Source: Cryphonectria parasitica EP155 (Eukaryota; Ascomycota; Sordariomycetes; Diaporthales; Cryphonectriaceae). From it: a stretch of DNA of 64,000 bases. Under the pieces are notes generated by a model. The model searched no databases. It was not told where the DNA came from and worked only from the letters and a program-made list of their open reading frames with translations. The stretch is taken from contig NW_024468910.1 of NCBI RefSeq assembly GCF_011745365.1, positions 2,942,068 through 3,006,067 of the forward strand. The letters are read 5' to 3'. Numbering within the stretch: position 1 is the first letter of the stretch; every line of letters begins with the position of its first letter. Positions 35,992 to 47,946 of the stretch are shown here, one piece after another. A program made the position numbers and the translations under genes.

Positions 35992-37869
35992 ATGATGAAA
36001 AGGCAGCCGGCTCCCAAGACAGCCGTGGTCATCGGTGCGGGCGCAGGTGGCGTTGGCACGGCGGCCAGGCTGGCCAAGGCTGGGTACAAAGTGACCGTCG
36101 TGGAGAAGAACGACTTCATTGGTGGGCGGTGCAGCCTTCTCTACTCGGCACCCACAAGCAGTAGTGGCCAGCCGGCGCAGCAATATCGGTTCGACCAGGG
36201 GCCCTCGCTCCTCTTGCTGCCCAAGCTCTTCCGCGAGACCTTCCACGACCTGGACACCAGCCTGGAGGCCGAGGGCGTGGACCTGCTCCGGTGCCCGACC
36301 AACTACCAGATCTTCTTCCACGACGGGCATGTCTTCAGGCCGTGTACCGACCTCGCCTCCATGAAGGCCCAGATCGAGCACTACGAGGGCAAGGAGGGCT
36401 TCGAGTCGTACCTGGCCTGGATGGCCGAGTCGCACCGGCATTATGAGCTGAGTGTAGAGCACGTGCTGCACAAGAACCACGACAGCATCAGGACCGTGCT
36501 CACGCCCTTCTTTGCCCTGATGGCGCTGAGGCTGCACCCCTTCGAGAGCATCTGGAGCCGCGCGAGCAGGTACTTCAAGACCGAGAGGCTGAGGCGGGTG
36601 TTTACCTTCGCGACCATGTACATGGGCATGAGCCCGTTTGATGCGCCGTCGACGTACTCGCTGCTGCAGTACACGGAGGCCGCCGAGGGGATCTGGTACC
36701 CTCGCGGTGGCTTCCAGACCGTGCTGGCGAGGCTGGTCGGTGTGGGTGTGCGATTAGGCGTAAACTACCGGCTTTCCTCGCCCGTGAAAAGAATATTGAC
36801 AAGTCCAGATGGGCAGACTGCGACCGGCGTGATGCTGGAGAGCGGCGAGGCGGTGCTGGCGGATACTGTGGTCGTCAATGCAGATCTGGTGTACGCATAC
36901 AGCAATCTTTTTCCTGGCGGGAGTGGCACGAACGATGCGAAAGAAGAAGACACGTTGAAGTCCACTGCTTCTTCTCCTTCTTCTTACTCGGCTACTGCTG
37001 CTGCTGCTGCTGCCACCAAGGCCATCTCGACCTACGCCAAGTCTCTCCGCAAGAGGGACGCCTCCTGCTCCTCCATCTCCTTCTACTGGAGCCTGTCTCG
37101 CAAGGTGCCCGAGCTGGGCGTGCACAACATCTTCCTGGCAGACGAGTACAAGGAGTCCTTCGACGCCATCTTCAAGAGACAGACTCTCCCAGAGGACCCG
37201 AGCTTCTACGTCAACGTGCCCAGCCGCATCGACCCAAGCGCAGCACCCGAGGGCTGCGACGCCGTCATCGTCCTCGTGCCAGTGGGCCACCTCGTCGCAA
37301 CTGAGGGCAAGGAAGATGACGAGCAGCAGCAGTACTGGGACACCGTCGTGTCGCGCGCCCGTTCGGCTGTGTTCGCCACCATCCGCGCCAGGACAGGCAG
37401 CGCCGCCCTCGAGGAGTCCATCATCGACGAGATGGTCAATACGCCACAGACGTGGCAGGAAAGGTTCAACCTCGACAAAGGCGCCATCCTGGGCCTGAGC
37501 CACAACTTTTTCAACGTGCTCTGCTTCCGGCCCTCGATCCGTGCCAGGGCCCTGCGGGGCGCGTACTTTGTTGGTGCAAGCACATATCCTGGCACCGGCG
37601 TGCCCATCGTGCTGGCTGGTGCCAAAATCACGGCCGAGGAGATCCTGCGGGATGCGGGCGTCGAGATACCGTGGAAGGACAAGGAGCCCGCTATCCAGGA
37701 TCGTGGTGTGCCACAGGAGGGTGGACGGGCTGGTCCCTTGGATCGCATGGGGCGCAGGACATTTGTCGACGAGATTGTGCTGTTGATTGTGGCTTCTTTG
37801 GTGATCATTGGTGCGGTTTTGGTCATGAGTAAAGGCCTGGGGTCTTCCTATGTGCTCCAAGACTGGTAA
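35992..37869 (+). CDS. crtI: Phytoene desaturase
   Basis: Single exon of 625 residues from the ATG at 35992. An N-terminal FAD-binding Rossmann motif is present (VIGAGAGGVGTAARLAKAG, then VVEKNDFIGGRCS). The CrtI core shows RFDQGPSLLLLP, WYPRGGFQTVLARL and, near the end, the family signature GAYFVGASTYPGTGVPIVLAGAKITAEEIL. A hydrophobic helix close to the C-terminus (VLLIVASLVIIGAVLVM) anchors it to membrane. Length is slightly above Neurospora AL-1. A poly-Ser/Ala insert near 36960-37015 is low-complexity. The enzyme introduces the successive double bases of desaturation that turn phytoene into lycopene or more desaturated carotenes, the substrate for the cyclase encoded divergently. It pairs functionally with crtYB. 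Confidence 0.97.
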   Translation: MMKRQPAPKTAVVIGAGAGGVGTAARLAKAGYKVTVVEKNDFIGGRCSLLYSAPTSSSGQPAQQYRFDQGPSLLLLPKLFRETFHDLDTSLEAEGVDLLRCPTNYQIFFHDGHVFRPCTDLASMKAQIEHYEGKEGFESYLAWMAESHRHYELSVEHVLHKNHDSIRTVLTPFFALMALRLHPFESIWSRASRYFKTERLRRVFTFATMYMGMSPFDAPSTYSLLQYTEAAEGIWYPRGGFQTVLARLVGVGVRLGVNYRLSSPVKRILTSPDGQTATGVMLESGEAVLADTVVVNADLVYAYSNLFPGGSGTNDAKEEDTLKSTASSPSSYSATAAAAAATKAISTYAKSLRKRDASCSSISFYWSLSRKVPELGVHNIFLADEYKESFDAIFKRQTLPEDPSFYVNVPSRIDPSAAPEGCDAVIVLVPVGHLVATEGKEDDEQQQYWDTVVSRARSAVFATIRARTGSAALEESIIDEMVNTPQTWQERFNLDKGAILGLSHNFFNVLCFRPSIRARALRGAYFVGASTYPGTGVPIVLAGAKITAEEILRDAGVEIPWKDKEPAIQDRGVPQEGGRAGPLDRMGRRTFVDEIVLLIVASLVIIGAVLVMSKGLGSSYVLQDW

Positions 37870-38772
37870 ACTAGGTTCCAGAATTTAGAGTCAAGTAGAT
37901 GATATAGAGCGAGATATGAAAAAAGCACTGAACTGTATGGTTGCCTCTTGTGGCCTGTTTACCTTGATGAAAACTGCGATAGAAGAGTGTTCAATACGCA
38001 TTGTTTGACGAACTGACAGTGCTTACAATGCATGCTCAGCATCAAGTCTCGATATGAAGAGGAGGCATGCATGTGTCAGTAGGTCACCAGCCCTTCGCAC
38101 AACTATCTTTCAACATTCTGTGCTCTCCCTCAGTCCGTCCAAGTTTGCGTTACCTGTCTCTCAACGCACCAACCGGCTTCAAGGCCTCGGTGTTTGGATC
38201 CCGAAATTTCCTCGTGGTTGGGCCTAATTGACAACAACGGTGCTGGATCTACTAAGTAATTGACAGAGGAGATGTGCACAATATGCCCAGGCCATGATCT
38301 TAGAGCCTGGCCGACACCTTTTGCCAACCAGTGATCCTGTCGAAATATTGATTACCCAGAGCTGGGGTATTTCCGTATGATGCAGAAGCAAAGGCACAGA
38401 ACGATAATAAGCGACACCTATGGATAATCCCAAGCCATTATGATATACGGCCCTGTGTGATGTTAAATCCTTTATTTCCAAGATGCGGAAGCATTCCGCC
38501 CTCTTGTACGCAGCTGGGATCTATATTTACCAACAGACCAGCATGACAATAGCTAGTGTGGCAGCTCTTTACCTCTTTCGGTATGTGTGTTCCTTATTCT
38601 GATTGGTGTTGTCAGACTTTATGAGATGAGATCGGCTGCTGCGCCGCAGTAAGCTGCTGACGAGAGCATGCCAACGGTCCCTTCAAAGGAGGTCCATTAT
38701 CCTACCAGACCAGGAGCCAAAGTAACATTCTACGTTACACCATAGAATAATTTACACAGTCTCTAAGGAGTC
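37870..38772. other. Intergenic crtI to flavin monooxygenase gene
   Basis: 0.9 kb; no supported gene. It includes the crtI 3' end and the promoter of the monooxygenase. Confidence 0.55.
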
Positions 38773-40715
38773 ATGTCCATCGTGACACGCACCATGCCTA
38801 AAGCCACTGTAGCTGTTGTTGGTGCTGGTGAGTTCTCTCCCATTGGCTCGCATCCCATAATTCATTTACGCAACGGCGCTGTCCATTGGAGATTGATACC
38901 ACAGTCATGTTAACCGTCAAACAGGCCCTTGCGGACTCTCGATGTTGAAGCAGCTGCGCGAAGATGGCTTCTCCGTCACGGGATTCGAGCGCCGAGAAAG
39001 GGTTGGTGGTCTCTGGGCATACTCGGAGGACCCTTCCCACACGACTGCATTGCCCAGTAAGTATCTCTCTGTTTCCTTACCTCGATGAACTCTTCTGCCG
39101 CTAGAAGAACGATCATCACTAACGCTTAATATGCTGCTCGCAGGGACTGTCGCCAACCTGAGCAAGTACACATGTGGCTTCAGTGATTATCCGATGCCAG
39201 AAAGTAAGTAGATTCCTCAGAAACGTAGAAGAAAACGCAGATAAGCACGGAGACTGAACAACAATCTCTGCAGGATACCCTATATTCTTGAGATCAGACC
39301 AGTTCCGGGAGTATTGTGAGGACTACGCCCGTCACTTTGACACGTTGAAGGACTGGGTCTTCAACACATCTGTCAAAAAGGCATCCCGCAATGCAGACGA
39401 CACCAAGTGGTGTCTCGAGGTCGACACAAAAGGCGGCCAAGGTCCCCAGACACTCGAGTTCGACAAGGTCGTCTTTTCCCACGGCTACCAGACGAGGGCA
39501 AACATACCTCAGTTTGAGGGGCAGGATCAGTTCGAGGGCCTCATCATACACTCACAACAGTACCGAAAGCCCGACGCCTTCGCCAACAAGCGCGTCATCG
39601 TCCTGGGCCTCTCCTCGACCTCTGCCGACATCCTGCCCGACATCCTGCCCCATGCTGCACACCCCGTGTACGCTGCCCACCGGCGCGGGGCCGTCCCCTT
39701 CCGCAGGTTTCGAAAAGGTGTGCCGACCGACGCACTGGCGACCTGGCGGCGGCGGCAGATCACCCACTCTCTACAAGCCCACCTCCCCAACTTTGCCCGC
39801 GTCTGTGGCGACCTGGCCGTCAAGCTCTACATCAGGCTCTCGTACCCAAACCTGGACCCCGAGTGGCGCCTCACCGACATCGCCAGCATCGCGCTCAAGG
39901 TGCCTGGCGCCCTCGCCTTCGACAGCGTGCTGCCCTGCCTGCGCGACGGCAGCATCCAGTCCGTGCACGGCATCAAGAGGTTCCTGGGCCCCAAGAAGGT
40001 CGAGCTCCTGGACGGGATGGTGCTGGACGACATCGACGCCGTCATCATGTGCACGGGGTACAGCGCCGACTTCAGTGTCGTGGGGCCTGACGCCCTGGAG
40101 ACCAGCCTGCCGACCGCACACGGATATGCTGCTGCTGCTACACAATCCGAGGGCGGCGGTCGTGGTGACGTCGAAATGTACCGCCTGTGGATGAACATCT
40201 TCCCTCCCAAATACGCCGACTCGCTCGCGATGCTGTGCTACTCGGCCTTTGGCAAGTCCAACGGCTTCAGCTTCGCCGACGTCACCTCCATGGCCGTGTC
40301 CAATGTCTTCCGAGGCGCACACCCTCTGCCGTCACGCGCCGAGATGGAAAGGTGGGTGGACGAGCACCAGGCCTGGGTCGCGTCGCGCTGGAAGCTGGAC
40401 CACAGCATCGACACGAGCATGGTCAGGCAGTGGGAGTACCAGCGGTGGCTGCACGACGCCGCGGGCACCGGCATGGAGAACCTGAGCTGGATGGGCTGGA
40501 AGGGCTGGAAGTTCTGGTGGAAGGACAGGAAGATGTACAACCTGATGGCCAACGGGATCGAGTCGGCGCACATGTACCGGTATTTCGAGACGGGCAAGAG
40601 ACGAACGTGGGACGGGGCCAGGGAGGCCATCCTGAAGCTGGACGAGGAGAGGAAGAGGGTGCTGCCTGTCACGCCGGAACAAGAGAAGGAGTTTGTGCAA
40701 GATATGAAGGGTTGA
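38773..40715 (+). CDS. Flavin-containing monooxygenase-like oxidoreductase
   Basis: Four exons, 38773-38827, 38925-39056, 39144-39203 and 39274-40715, encode 562 residues. All joins are phase 1 with GTGAGT/GTAAGT donors and CAG acceptors. A second in-frame ATG at 38794 would give 555 residues and also has a good start context. The FAD motif GAGPCGLS is built across the first intron, and ERRERVGGLWAYS follows. The FMO fingerprint F-x-G-x3-H-x3-Y is present as FEGLIIHSQQY, directly followed by the NADPH motif VLGLSSTSAD. A late MCTGY motif is typical of the family. It uses NADPH and O2 to oxygenate a soft nucleophile, or acts as a Baeyer-Villiger enzyme; the substrate is unknown. It lies beside crtI on the same strand, but a role in carotenoid tailoring is only a possibility. 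Confidence 0.88.
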
Positions 40716-41458
40716 ACATTTTAATGCGTCGGCTTGGTTATACACAAACTTGCTCATGACGCTGAACTCGGGATGCCCTGGCCAATGCTGGTCTTGCTAC
40801 TCTCTGTCCAATCACTAATCATCCGAGACCGCGTGCGTGAGATAACAAAAAATCACTCTAGAACATTCCAATTGCATCCTTCAATTCAATTCCACATATT
40901 CATTTCCCTTCAACTTTATCGAGGCAGATCAGAAATCCAGGCATGAAAGCAGGCATCAAGCAAAGCCTCGCGTCTGCAGTGCAGGTGGTTGAGTAATCAA
41001 AACCAGGGGGTCCCCTCCGATGGCTTGCGGTAGTTAGTTACATGGCGTCAATGGCGACGGCGCATCTTACTGCTTTGTCACCAGCGGCTTTCCATTAATT
41101 ACTTGATATACAAGAAAATGGGTGTGGGAGAACTCCTCAACTCCCCAAGAAGTAATCATGTCGTTTGAGATGTAATTATGTTTGAAGATGACTCTAGGAC
41201 GTGTGTGATCACTCATCAACAATGACACGACACATCGCCACGCAGGTTTGGGAGGGACGTGAGACCTGGCATCAGTCGAAAGCACAAGAATATATAATGT
41301 TCATTTCTTGCCTGTCTAGAGATTTGAGGGCAGTTTTCAATCACAGATCAAAGCCTCGACTTCAACTAAGCATCTGCAGACATTTGCATCGGAATCTCCT
41401 GACCATTTTCCTACTCCATCATTACATAGACACATCTCGCTTCAGCCAGCTGCCCATC
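40716..41458. other. Intergenic monooxygenase to carbonic anhydrase
   Basis: 0.74 kb, AT-rich, no supported gene; it carries the promoter of the carbonic anhydrase. Confidence 0.55.
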
Positions 41459-42163
41459 ATGTCTACACAATATTCTGGTTTCGTCCCCGAGTGGCTGGAG
41501 AACAACAAAGTCTTCGCCAGGGACAAGTTCCCTAACCTGCCGGCACCATGGCACATGACCGACCGACGTCAAGCACTCACAGAGAGCGGCATGATGACTC
41601 TCGTGTGTATGTAGCCTTCCTCTTCTCTCGATCTTCCTCTCGACTTGACTGACAAAAGGTGTGCTCTCTGCAACTTGACAAAACAGTGACTTGCCTTGAC
41701 CCGCGCTGTGTGCCCGAGACCTTCTTTGGGCCCGACTATGTAGGAGCCACCTTCCGCAACGCTGGAGGCCGGGCTACGGACGACGCTATCCGCAGCTTGA
41801 CCTTGCTGAAGGCTCTCGGCGGGCTGAAGACCATTGCCGTCGTCCACCACAACGGTAGGTGATCTTTACACTCCGTTACACCCCAAACACTTGCGTTGCC
41901 CCAGATCTGACCATCCATTATTAGATTGCGGCGTCATGCACGTAACCTCAGAGGATATCGTCAGCAAGGTGGCGCAGGATGGTGCTGTGGCCAAGGCAGA
42001 CGCTGAGAAGACCGACTATAAGCTGTTCACCACCGACCAGCTCGAGGAGTCGGTCCGGGAGGACGTTCGTACCTTGAGAAATGTCCCGACCTTGGCTGGC
42101 ATCAATGTCTACGGCTTCAAGCTGGACACCTTCACTGGAGAGGTCGAGCCAGTGGAGGCATGA
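41459..42163 (+). CDS. Small beta-class carbonic anhydrase-like protein
   Basis: Three exons, 41459-41606, 41687-41854 and 41925-42163, give 184 residues. Both introns are phase 1 (GTATGT, GTAGGT; CAG, TAG). The zinc site of beta-carbonic anhydrases is present: C52-x-D54-x-R56 in TCLDPRC and H104-x2-C107 in VVHHNDCG, with RNAGG between them. The short C-terminal half is typical of the minimal type-D beta class found in mycobacteria and many fungi. It would interconvert CO2 and bicarbonate, supplying bicarbonate for carboxylations or CO2 sensing. The N-terminus has no obvious targeting signal, so a cytosolic place is likely. Some members of this subfamily lack strong activity, so biochemical function is probable rather than certain. 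Confidence 0.9.
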
Positions 42164-42692
42164 GCACAATCCCGTGCACAATGCGGTATGAATGTTTCTG
42201 GAAGGGCAGAACTTTGTCATCAGGAGATACACGTGCCTGTTTGATTAGAAGCACACTCGTTCATAGAAGTAGGAAGGATTACTTTGCTTTTGAATCATTC
42301 CTCAATTGACTCGCCCTTGTTAGCCGTCTGCTCTCTTCGTTGCTTTCTTTACGTTGATGATTTTATTCCCTCTCCGAGTGCTCAACTGCACCCTGGAACT
42401 TATGAAAGACATCGAGGCATGGTTTGGCTTGTACCTTGCTGCTGTATATCAGTAGCTAATGGCCCCAAGAATACATAGGTATCTAATAAGTAGGTCTTTG
42501 CCAGACAATCTTCATCTTTGGTAGCAGTCTCGTAGCTCTGTAGGCACATTGGTACCTTTGTAAAGAGCTGTAGTAAGTCGAAGTTTGTTTGCCTCAAGGC
42601 TTTCGAGTGCAGATCTCTATGGGGTACGACCTGAAAGAGTCATGTATTCTATTGCTCCATAATTTCTGCACATACATGGAGGGAGAAAAGCA
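42164..42692. other. Convergent 3' region
   Basis: 0.53 kb between the carbonic anhydrase and the Myb-like gene; no gene seen. Confidence 0.55.
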
Positions 42693-43622
42693 TCAGTCCA
42701 GCAGGGTGAGGCCGTGCGCCATGAGCTCCTTACTGATGCAAAGGGGGGCCTTGCCGGTCTCCATGACAAAATCCTGGAGCAGCGCGATCTCCTGGGTTGA
42801 AATTTCTCGGAAAAGCTGGATCCTATGCTGAAGCTCAGAACAGAGTTGGAGTTTCTGAAGGAGAGACGGTGCCTGCGTGCCCTTCAGCTGTAGGGGACGG
42901 AAGATTAGAGGAGATGAAGTATCAGCAGCACGCTCCTGCAGCTCATCCTGATCGGCAGTAAAAGGAGACAACACAGCAGTATCCTCCTGCAGCTCGTCAA
43001 AATTGATGGTGAATGGAGACTGGGGGCTAACAGCACCATTTCGCAGCTCGTTGTGATTTATAGTGAATTGAGAGGAGGGGCCAGCAAGACCATCCTGCAG
43101 CTCGCCGTGATTGGCAATGAAAGAGGAAGGGGCAGCAGCACCATCCTGCAGCCCGTCAGATTTGATGATGAGCGGAGACGAGGAGGTAGCAGTACCCTCT
43201 TGCGACTCTCCAAAGTTGACGGCAGAGGGAGATGAAAGGTCAACAGCTCTCTCCTGCAGCTCGCCTTGGACGCTGTGGAATGGAAATGGAGCAGCAGTAA
43301 TGCTCTCCTTATTATGGCCAACCCCAGTGCACAGTTGGAAACACATATATCTCTGTTGGGCTGCACTGGCAGACATGTGTTCCATGTCTTTGGCAACACC
43401 CTCCCACTGTTTGTTATGTTCATCCAAGTTAGTCACAGGTCTATAGTCTTGACAGAATCAAAAGAGGCTGGAAGAAGGCCCTAGGGAGGGGGGTCGAGAG
43501 GAGGAACATACGTCAATCTCCTCGTTCTTGGGCATGGTCTTGGAATGCTTCATTATCATGGCTAGGAAACGGATCTGGTCTCCGTTGAAGCCTCCAAACG
43601 CAGGAATAGGTCCAGAAGACAT
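42693..43622 (-). CDS. Myb/SANT-like protein with 18-residue repeat array
   Basis: Two exons, 43622-43512 and 43406-42693, give 274 residues; the intron (GTATGT...CAG) is phase 0. Across the join the sequence reads DQIRFLAMIMKHSKTMPKNEEID-WEGVAKDM, which matches the style of the short Myb/SANT-like domain of many fungal nuclear proteins (helix, then W-x-x-V-A-x-x-M). About seven imperfect repeats of 17-18 residues follow, each beginning like GELQEGA and containing Ser/Pro and Phe-Thr/Ile. The C-terminus is a Leu-rich amphipathic helix (LLQKLQLCSELQHRIQLFREIS). Nuclear DNA or chromatin binding is inferred from the first domain only; the repeat region has no known role. The Myb match is from memory and moderate in strength. 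Confidence 0.6.
42896..43265 (-). repeat. Coding tandem repeat array, about 7 x 51-54 bp
   Basis: Units begin GELQERA, GESQEGT, DGLQDGA, GELQDGL, NELRNGA, DELQEDT and DELQERA, spaced 17-18 codons apart. On the plus strand CTCCTGCAGCTC-like and CATCCTGCAGCC-like blocks recur at that spacing. Confidence 0.85.
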
Positions 43623-44361
43623 CCTGATGCTGCAGTGATTGGTATGCGTGGTCAGTATCATATGGTGCAAGAAGGGCTGTGTGCATCAAGAGATGTGTAG
43701 CTGGAGAAGCACTGAGCCCCCTCCGAACACCAGTACAGATGCATGTAGGGGTAAGCAGGGAGGGGTGCCAAAGGTGATCCATCAATAATAGGCATTGTTA
43801 GGAAATGGTTTGAAGGAGAGGCTAAGAGAGGCTAGTATGGTAGGGCATCGAAAGTGGTCGAGAAATGCTTGGATACTCACTAGAATGCGCGTGGCCGTGG
43901 TTAGATTTCAGGCCAGCTGGCTGAGACTTCCATCAAGAGGAGGCTGAGGGAAGGCTGGAGATATCATTACCCTGATTTGAGTTGTGCTTTGTCTGAAGAC
44001 AAGATGGTAGTCTACAACAATGGATGATGGGCAAAAGATCGGATGGGGATTCTTGCTGGTCGACGGGTGCAAGGGAAAGAGTCGAAAGGAAGAAGGTGGG
44101 GCAGTCAGAATAGATTGCACAAGTGATAAAAGAAATCTCGAGTGTGTTGAGGTCCCAGATCAAGAGGCTGCGCTCCAGCCAGTCCCTGATTAGGATTAGC
44201 GGCTAGGCCTCCAGAAGGTAGTGTTGATTTTGGTCTGCTATTGAAAAGGAAAGAACGAGTCTATCAGGAGCTACCTGGTCTATCTCATTGATAAATAACC
44301 CTTGACCAGACCTAAACCTTAACTCTTGCGCTAGCTGTACAGATATTGTTTATAAGATCCT
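43623..44361. other. Intergenic Myb-like promoter / APT1 3' end
   Basis: 0.74 kb, no supported gene. Confidence 0.55.
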
Positions 44362-45834
<1,473 letters not shown>

Positions 45835-47217
45835 ATGGCTTTTCGGGTGTCTACTAGGGCTCTTGTCGCAATCATCTCCATCGTCATCGCCTTAGTGGCT
45901 GCTTTTTCATACACTTCGTTCATGCCCGTCCCGGAGCATCTCATGTTTTGGAAGATCTCGAAATTAGCACGATCATTGTCGAAGCACATCTCAGACACAC
46001 CGCCTTCTGGTGCAAACGTGACGATGTCAGGCAGGGCGCCAGTATATTTCTTTAGCCATGGAGGGGTATGATTTTATTTTTTCTTGTCATGACCAGTTGC
46101 CTTTGTTACAAATCCGACTAACGTGGCTCGTCAGCCGAATGTCATGTACGAGAAAGACCATGAGGTCTATCCTGTCCTCCAGAACATTGGCAAGGAAATT
46201 ACCCAGAAAGTGAAGCCAAAGGCCGTGGTGGTATTCAGCGCCCACTGGCAGGCCAAACCTGATCTCATCCAGGTCAACAATGCACTGATGACCGACCTGA
46301 TCTACGAGTTCGTCCCGGCCCTTCTTGATTTAGGACCCAGGGTTGACCACTCTTCTCGAAAAGGAAGAAAGACTGTCCGAGGAGGCTGACTGTGTAGATA
46401 TGCAGCTTTTATGGCTTCCCTGGTTACATGTACCAGGCCACCTACCCAAACCAGGGCAACCCACAGCTGGCCAGTCACATCATCGACCTCCTCTCCTCGG
46501 CCGGCATCAGGGCGCAGGGCGTCAAGCGCGGTCTCGACCACGGCGTCTGGGCCGGCTTCCACGTAGCCTTTGATCCCGTCGAGAACCCCCTCAACGTTCC
46601 GCTCGTCCAGGTCTCCCTATTCCACTCCGAGGACCCAGACCAGCACTACCGCCTAGGCCAGGCCGTCGCCAGCCTTCGCGACGAGGGCGTTGTCATCATC
46701 GGTGCCGGCATGTCAGTGCACAACCTGCGTGATATGTGGAGCATGATGGTGTCCGACGACCCGAAGAAGCCGCGGCCGTATGCCGTCACGTTCGATAATG
46801 CGCTGAAGGAGGCCGTGGAGGCTCCTGTCGAGGAGAGACAGATGAGAATGGCCGCCGTCTGCGGTCGCCCGGACGCCAAGCAGGCACACCCGTATGTTTT
46901 TTTCTCCTTTTTCCTCTTTCTGGAAACGCGAAGGAAGAAAGAAAGAAAGAAAAGTTCTTCATTCTCTTTCATGGTGCACCCTTGTCTCTTCTCTATTCTG
47001 CTAGTTATGAAGGAGAGGAATAATACCTACATCCCTCCGTACCTGGTTGGATGAGTGCTAACCCTCAGCGCTGTTTAGTTGGATGGATCACCTGATGCCC
47101 GTTTACGTCGCTGCTGGGGCTGCTGGTCCAGATGTTGGGAAGCAGCTGTGGACGATGCAGGAGGGTTGTTTCGGCTGGGCTCAGTACCGCTTCGGAGACA
47201 GTCCAGGGGGAAGTTGA
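45835..47217 (+). CDS. LigB-type (DODA-like) extradiol ring-cleavage dioxygenase with N-terminal membrane anchor
   Basis: Four exons, 45835-46065, 46135-46307, 46406-46891 and 47079-47217, give 342 residues. The second donor (GTTCGT) is less usual but the frame requires it. Residues about 8-32 form a hydrophobic helix (LVAIISIVIALVAAFSY), a signal anchor. The catalytic domain follows: FSHGGPNVMYE with the first metal-ligand His, VVFSAHWQ with the second, YGFPGYMYQATYPNQG, and GLDHGVWAGFH with a third. The C-terminus (WMDHLMPVYVAAGAAG) completes the family pattern, and a late FGWAQYRFG follows. Members cleave catecholic rings such as DOPA using Fe or Zn. The substrate here is unknown. The anchor suggests activity at a membrane or in the secretory pathway, unlike plain cytosolic homologues. 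Confidence 0.9.
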
Positions 47218-47386
47218 GTGAGAGAGCTTGGGTTCTGCCTCATTGTTCGAATACGCCGTCGAATCATCCTGACACTAGCTAGTAGCAAACCGTGCTCTTT
47301 GTAACAGATTCAGGCACAGTGTTCATTTTCGCCCATGTCAGGCTTACCGAGAAGTAGAGATCATCTTCGTTCGAAATCGAGTTAGC

Positions 47387-47437
<51 letters not shown>

Positions 47438-47946
47438 AAAAGAAGGAAAGACTTGCATTGATCCATTCTACCGTCTCGGTCTCGAAAACATCCGTTTAGC
47501 CGAGCCATGGCACGGTATGGGCTGTGACAATCCCTTGCGTCAGAACAACTATCACAGACACACGACAGGCCCAAACTCGACTTTCATCTCGCATTAACCC
47601 TAGTGCTGCTGATTTTATGAGGTGGAGGAGGCCTAGTCTTCTCTAATTGTCAACAGCTAGAATCAGCTGGAGGGGTGTTGTCTAATTTAAGGGTTAAAAT
47701 GCTGCATTTGAACATCTTTGGAGCTATACACGGTCCTATGAAAAAAGAAAGCTCCCAAGTTCGATCAGCACTCCAGTAGCACTGGCTGCTTCGCGGCGTA
47801 AAGCCGACATCGTAGTCATCAGCATAAAAGCTAGGGACGATGGTCAAATCGGTGCGAACAGCCCACGCAAGGATGAAGTTGACATTTCCCGCATATCAAA
47901 AGTTCAAAGAAGAAGGACAGGGACAGGAAATCTTGGTACGTCGGTC
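47218..47946. other. Convergent 3' region with GA microsatellite
   Basis: 0.73 kb between the dioxygenase and ATG29; it contains the GA repeat and no gene. Confidence 0.6.
47389..47434. repeat. (GA)n microsatellite
   Basis: About 23 perfect GA dinucleotides. Confidence 0.95.
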
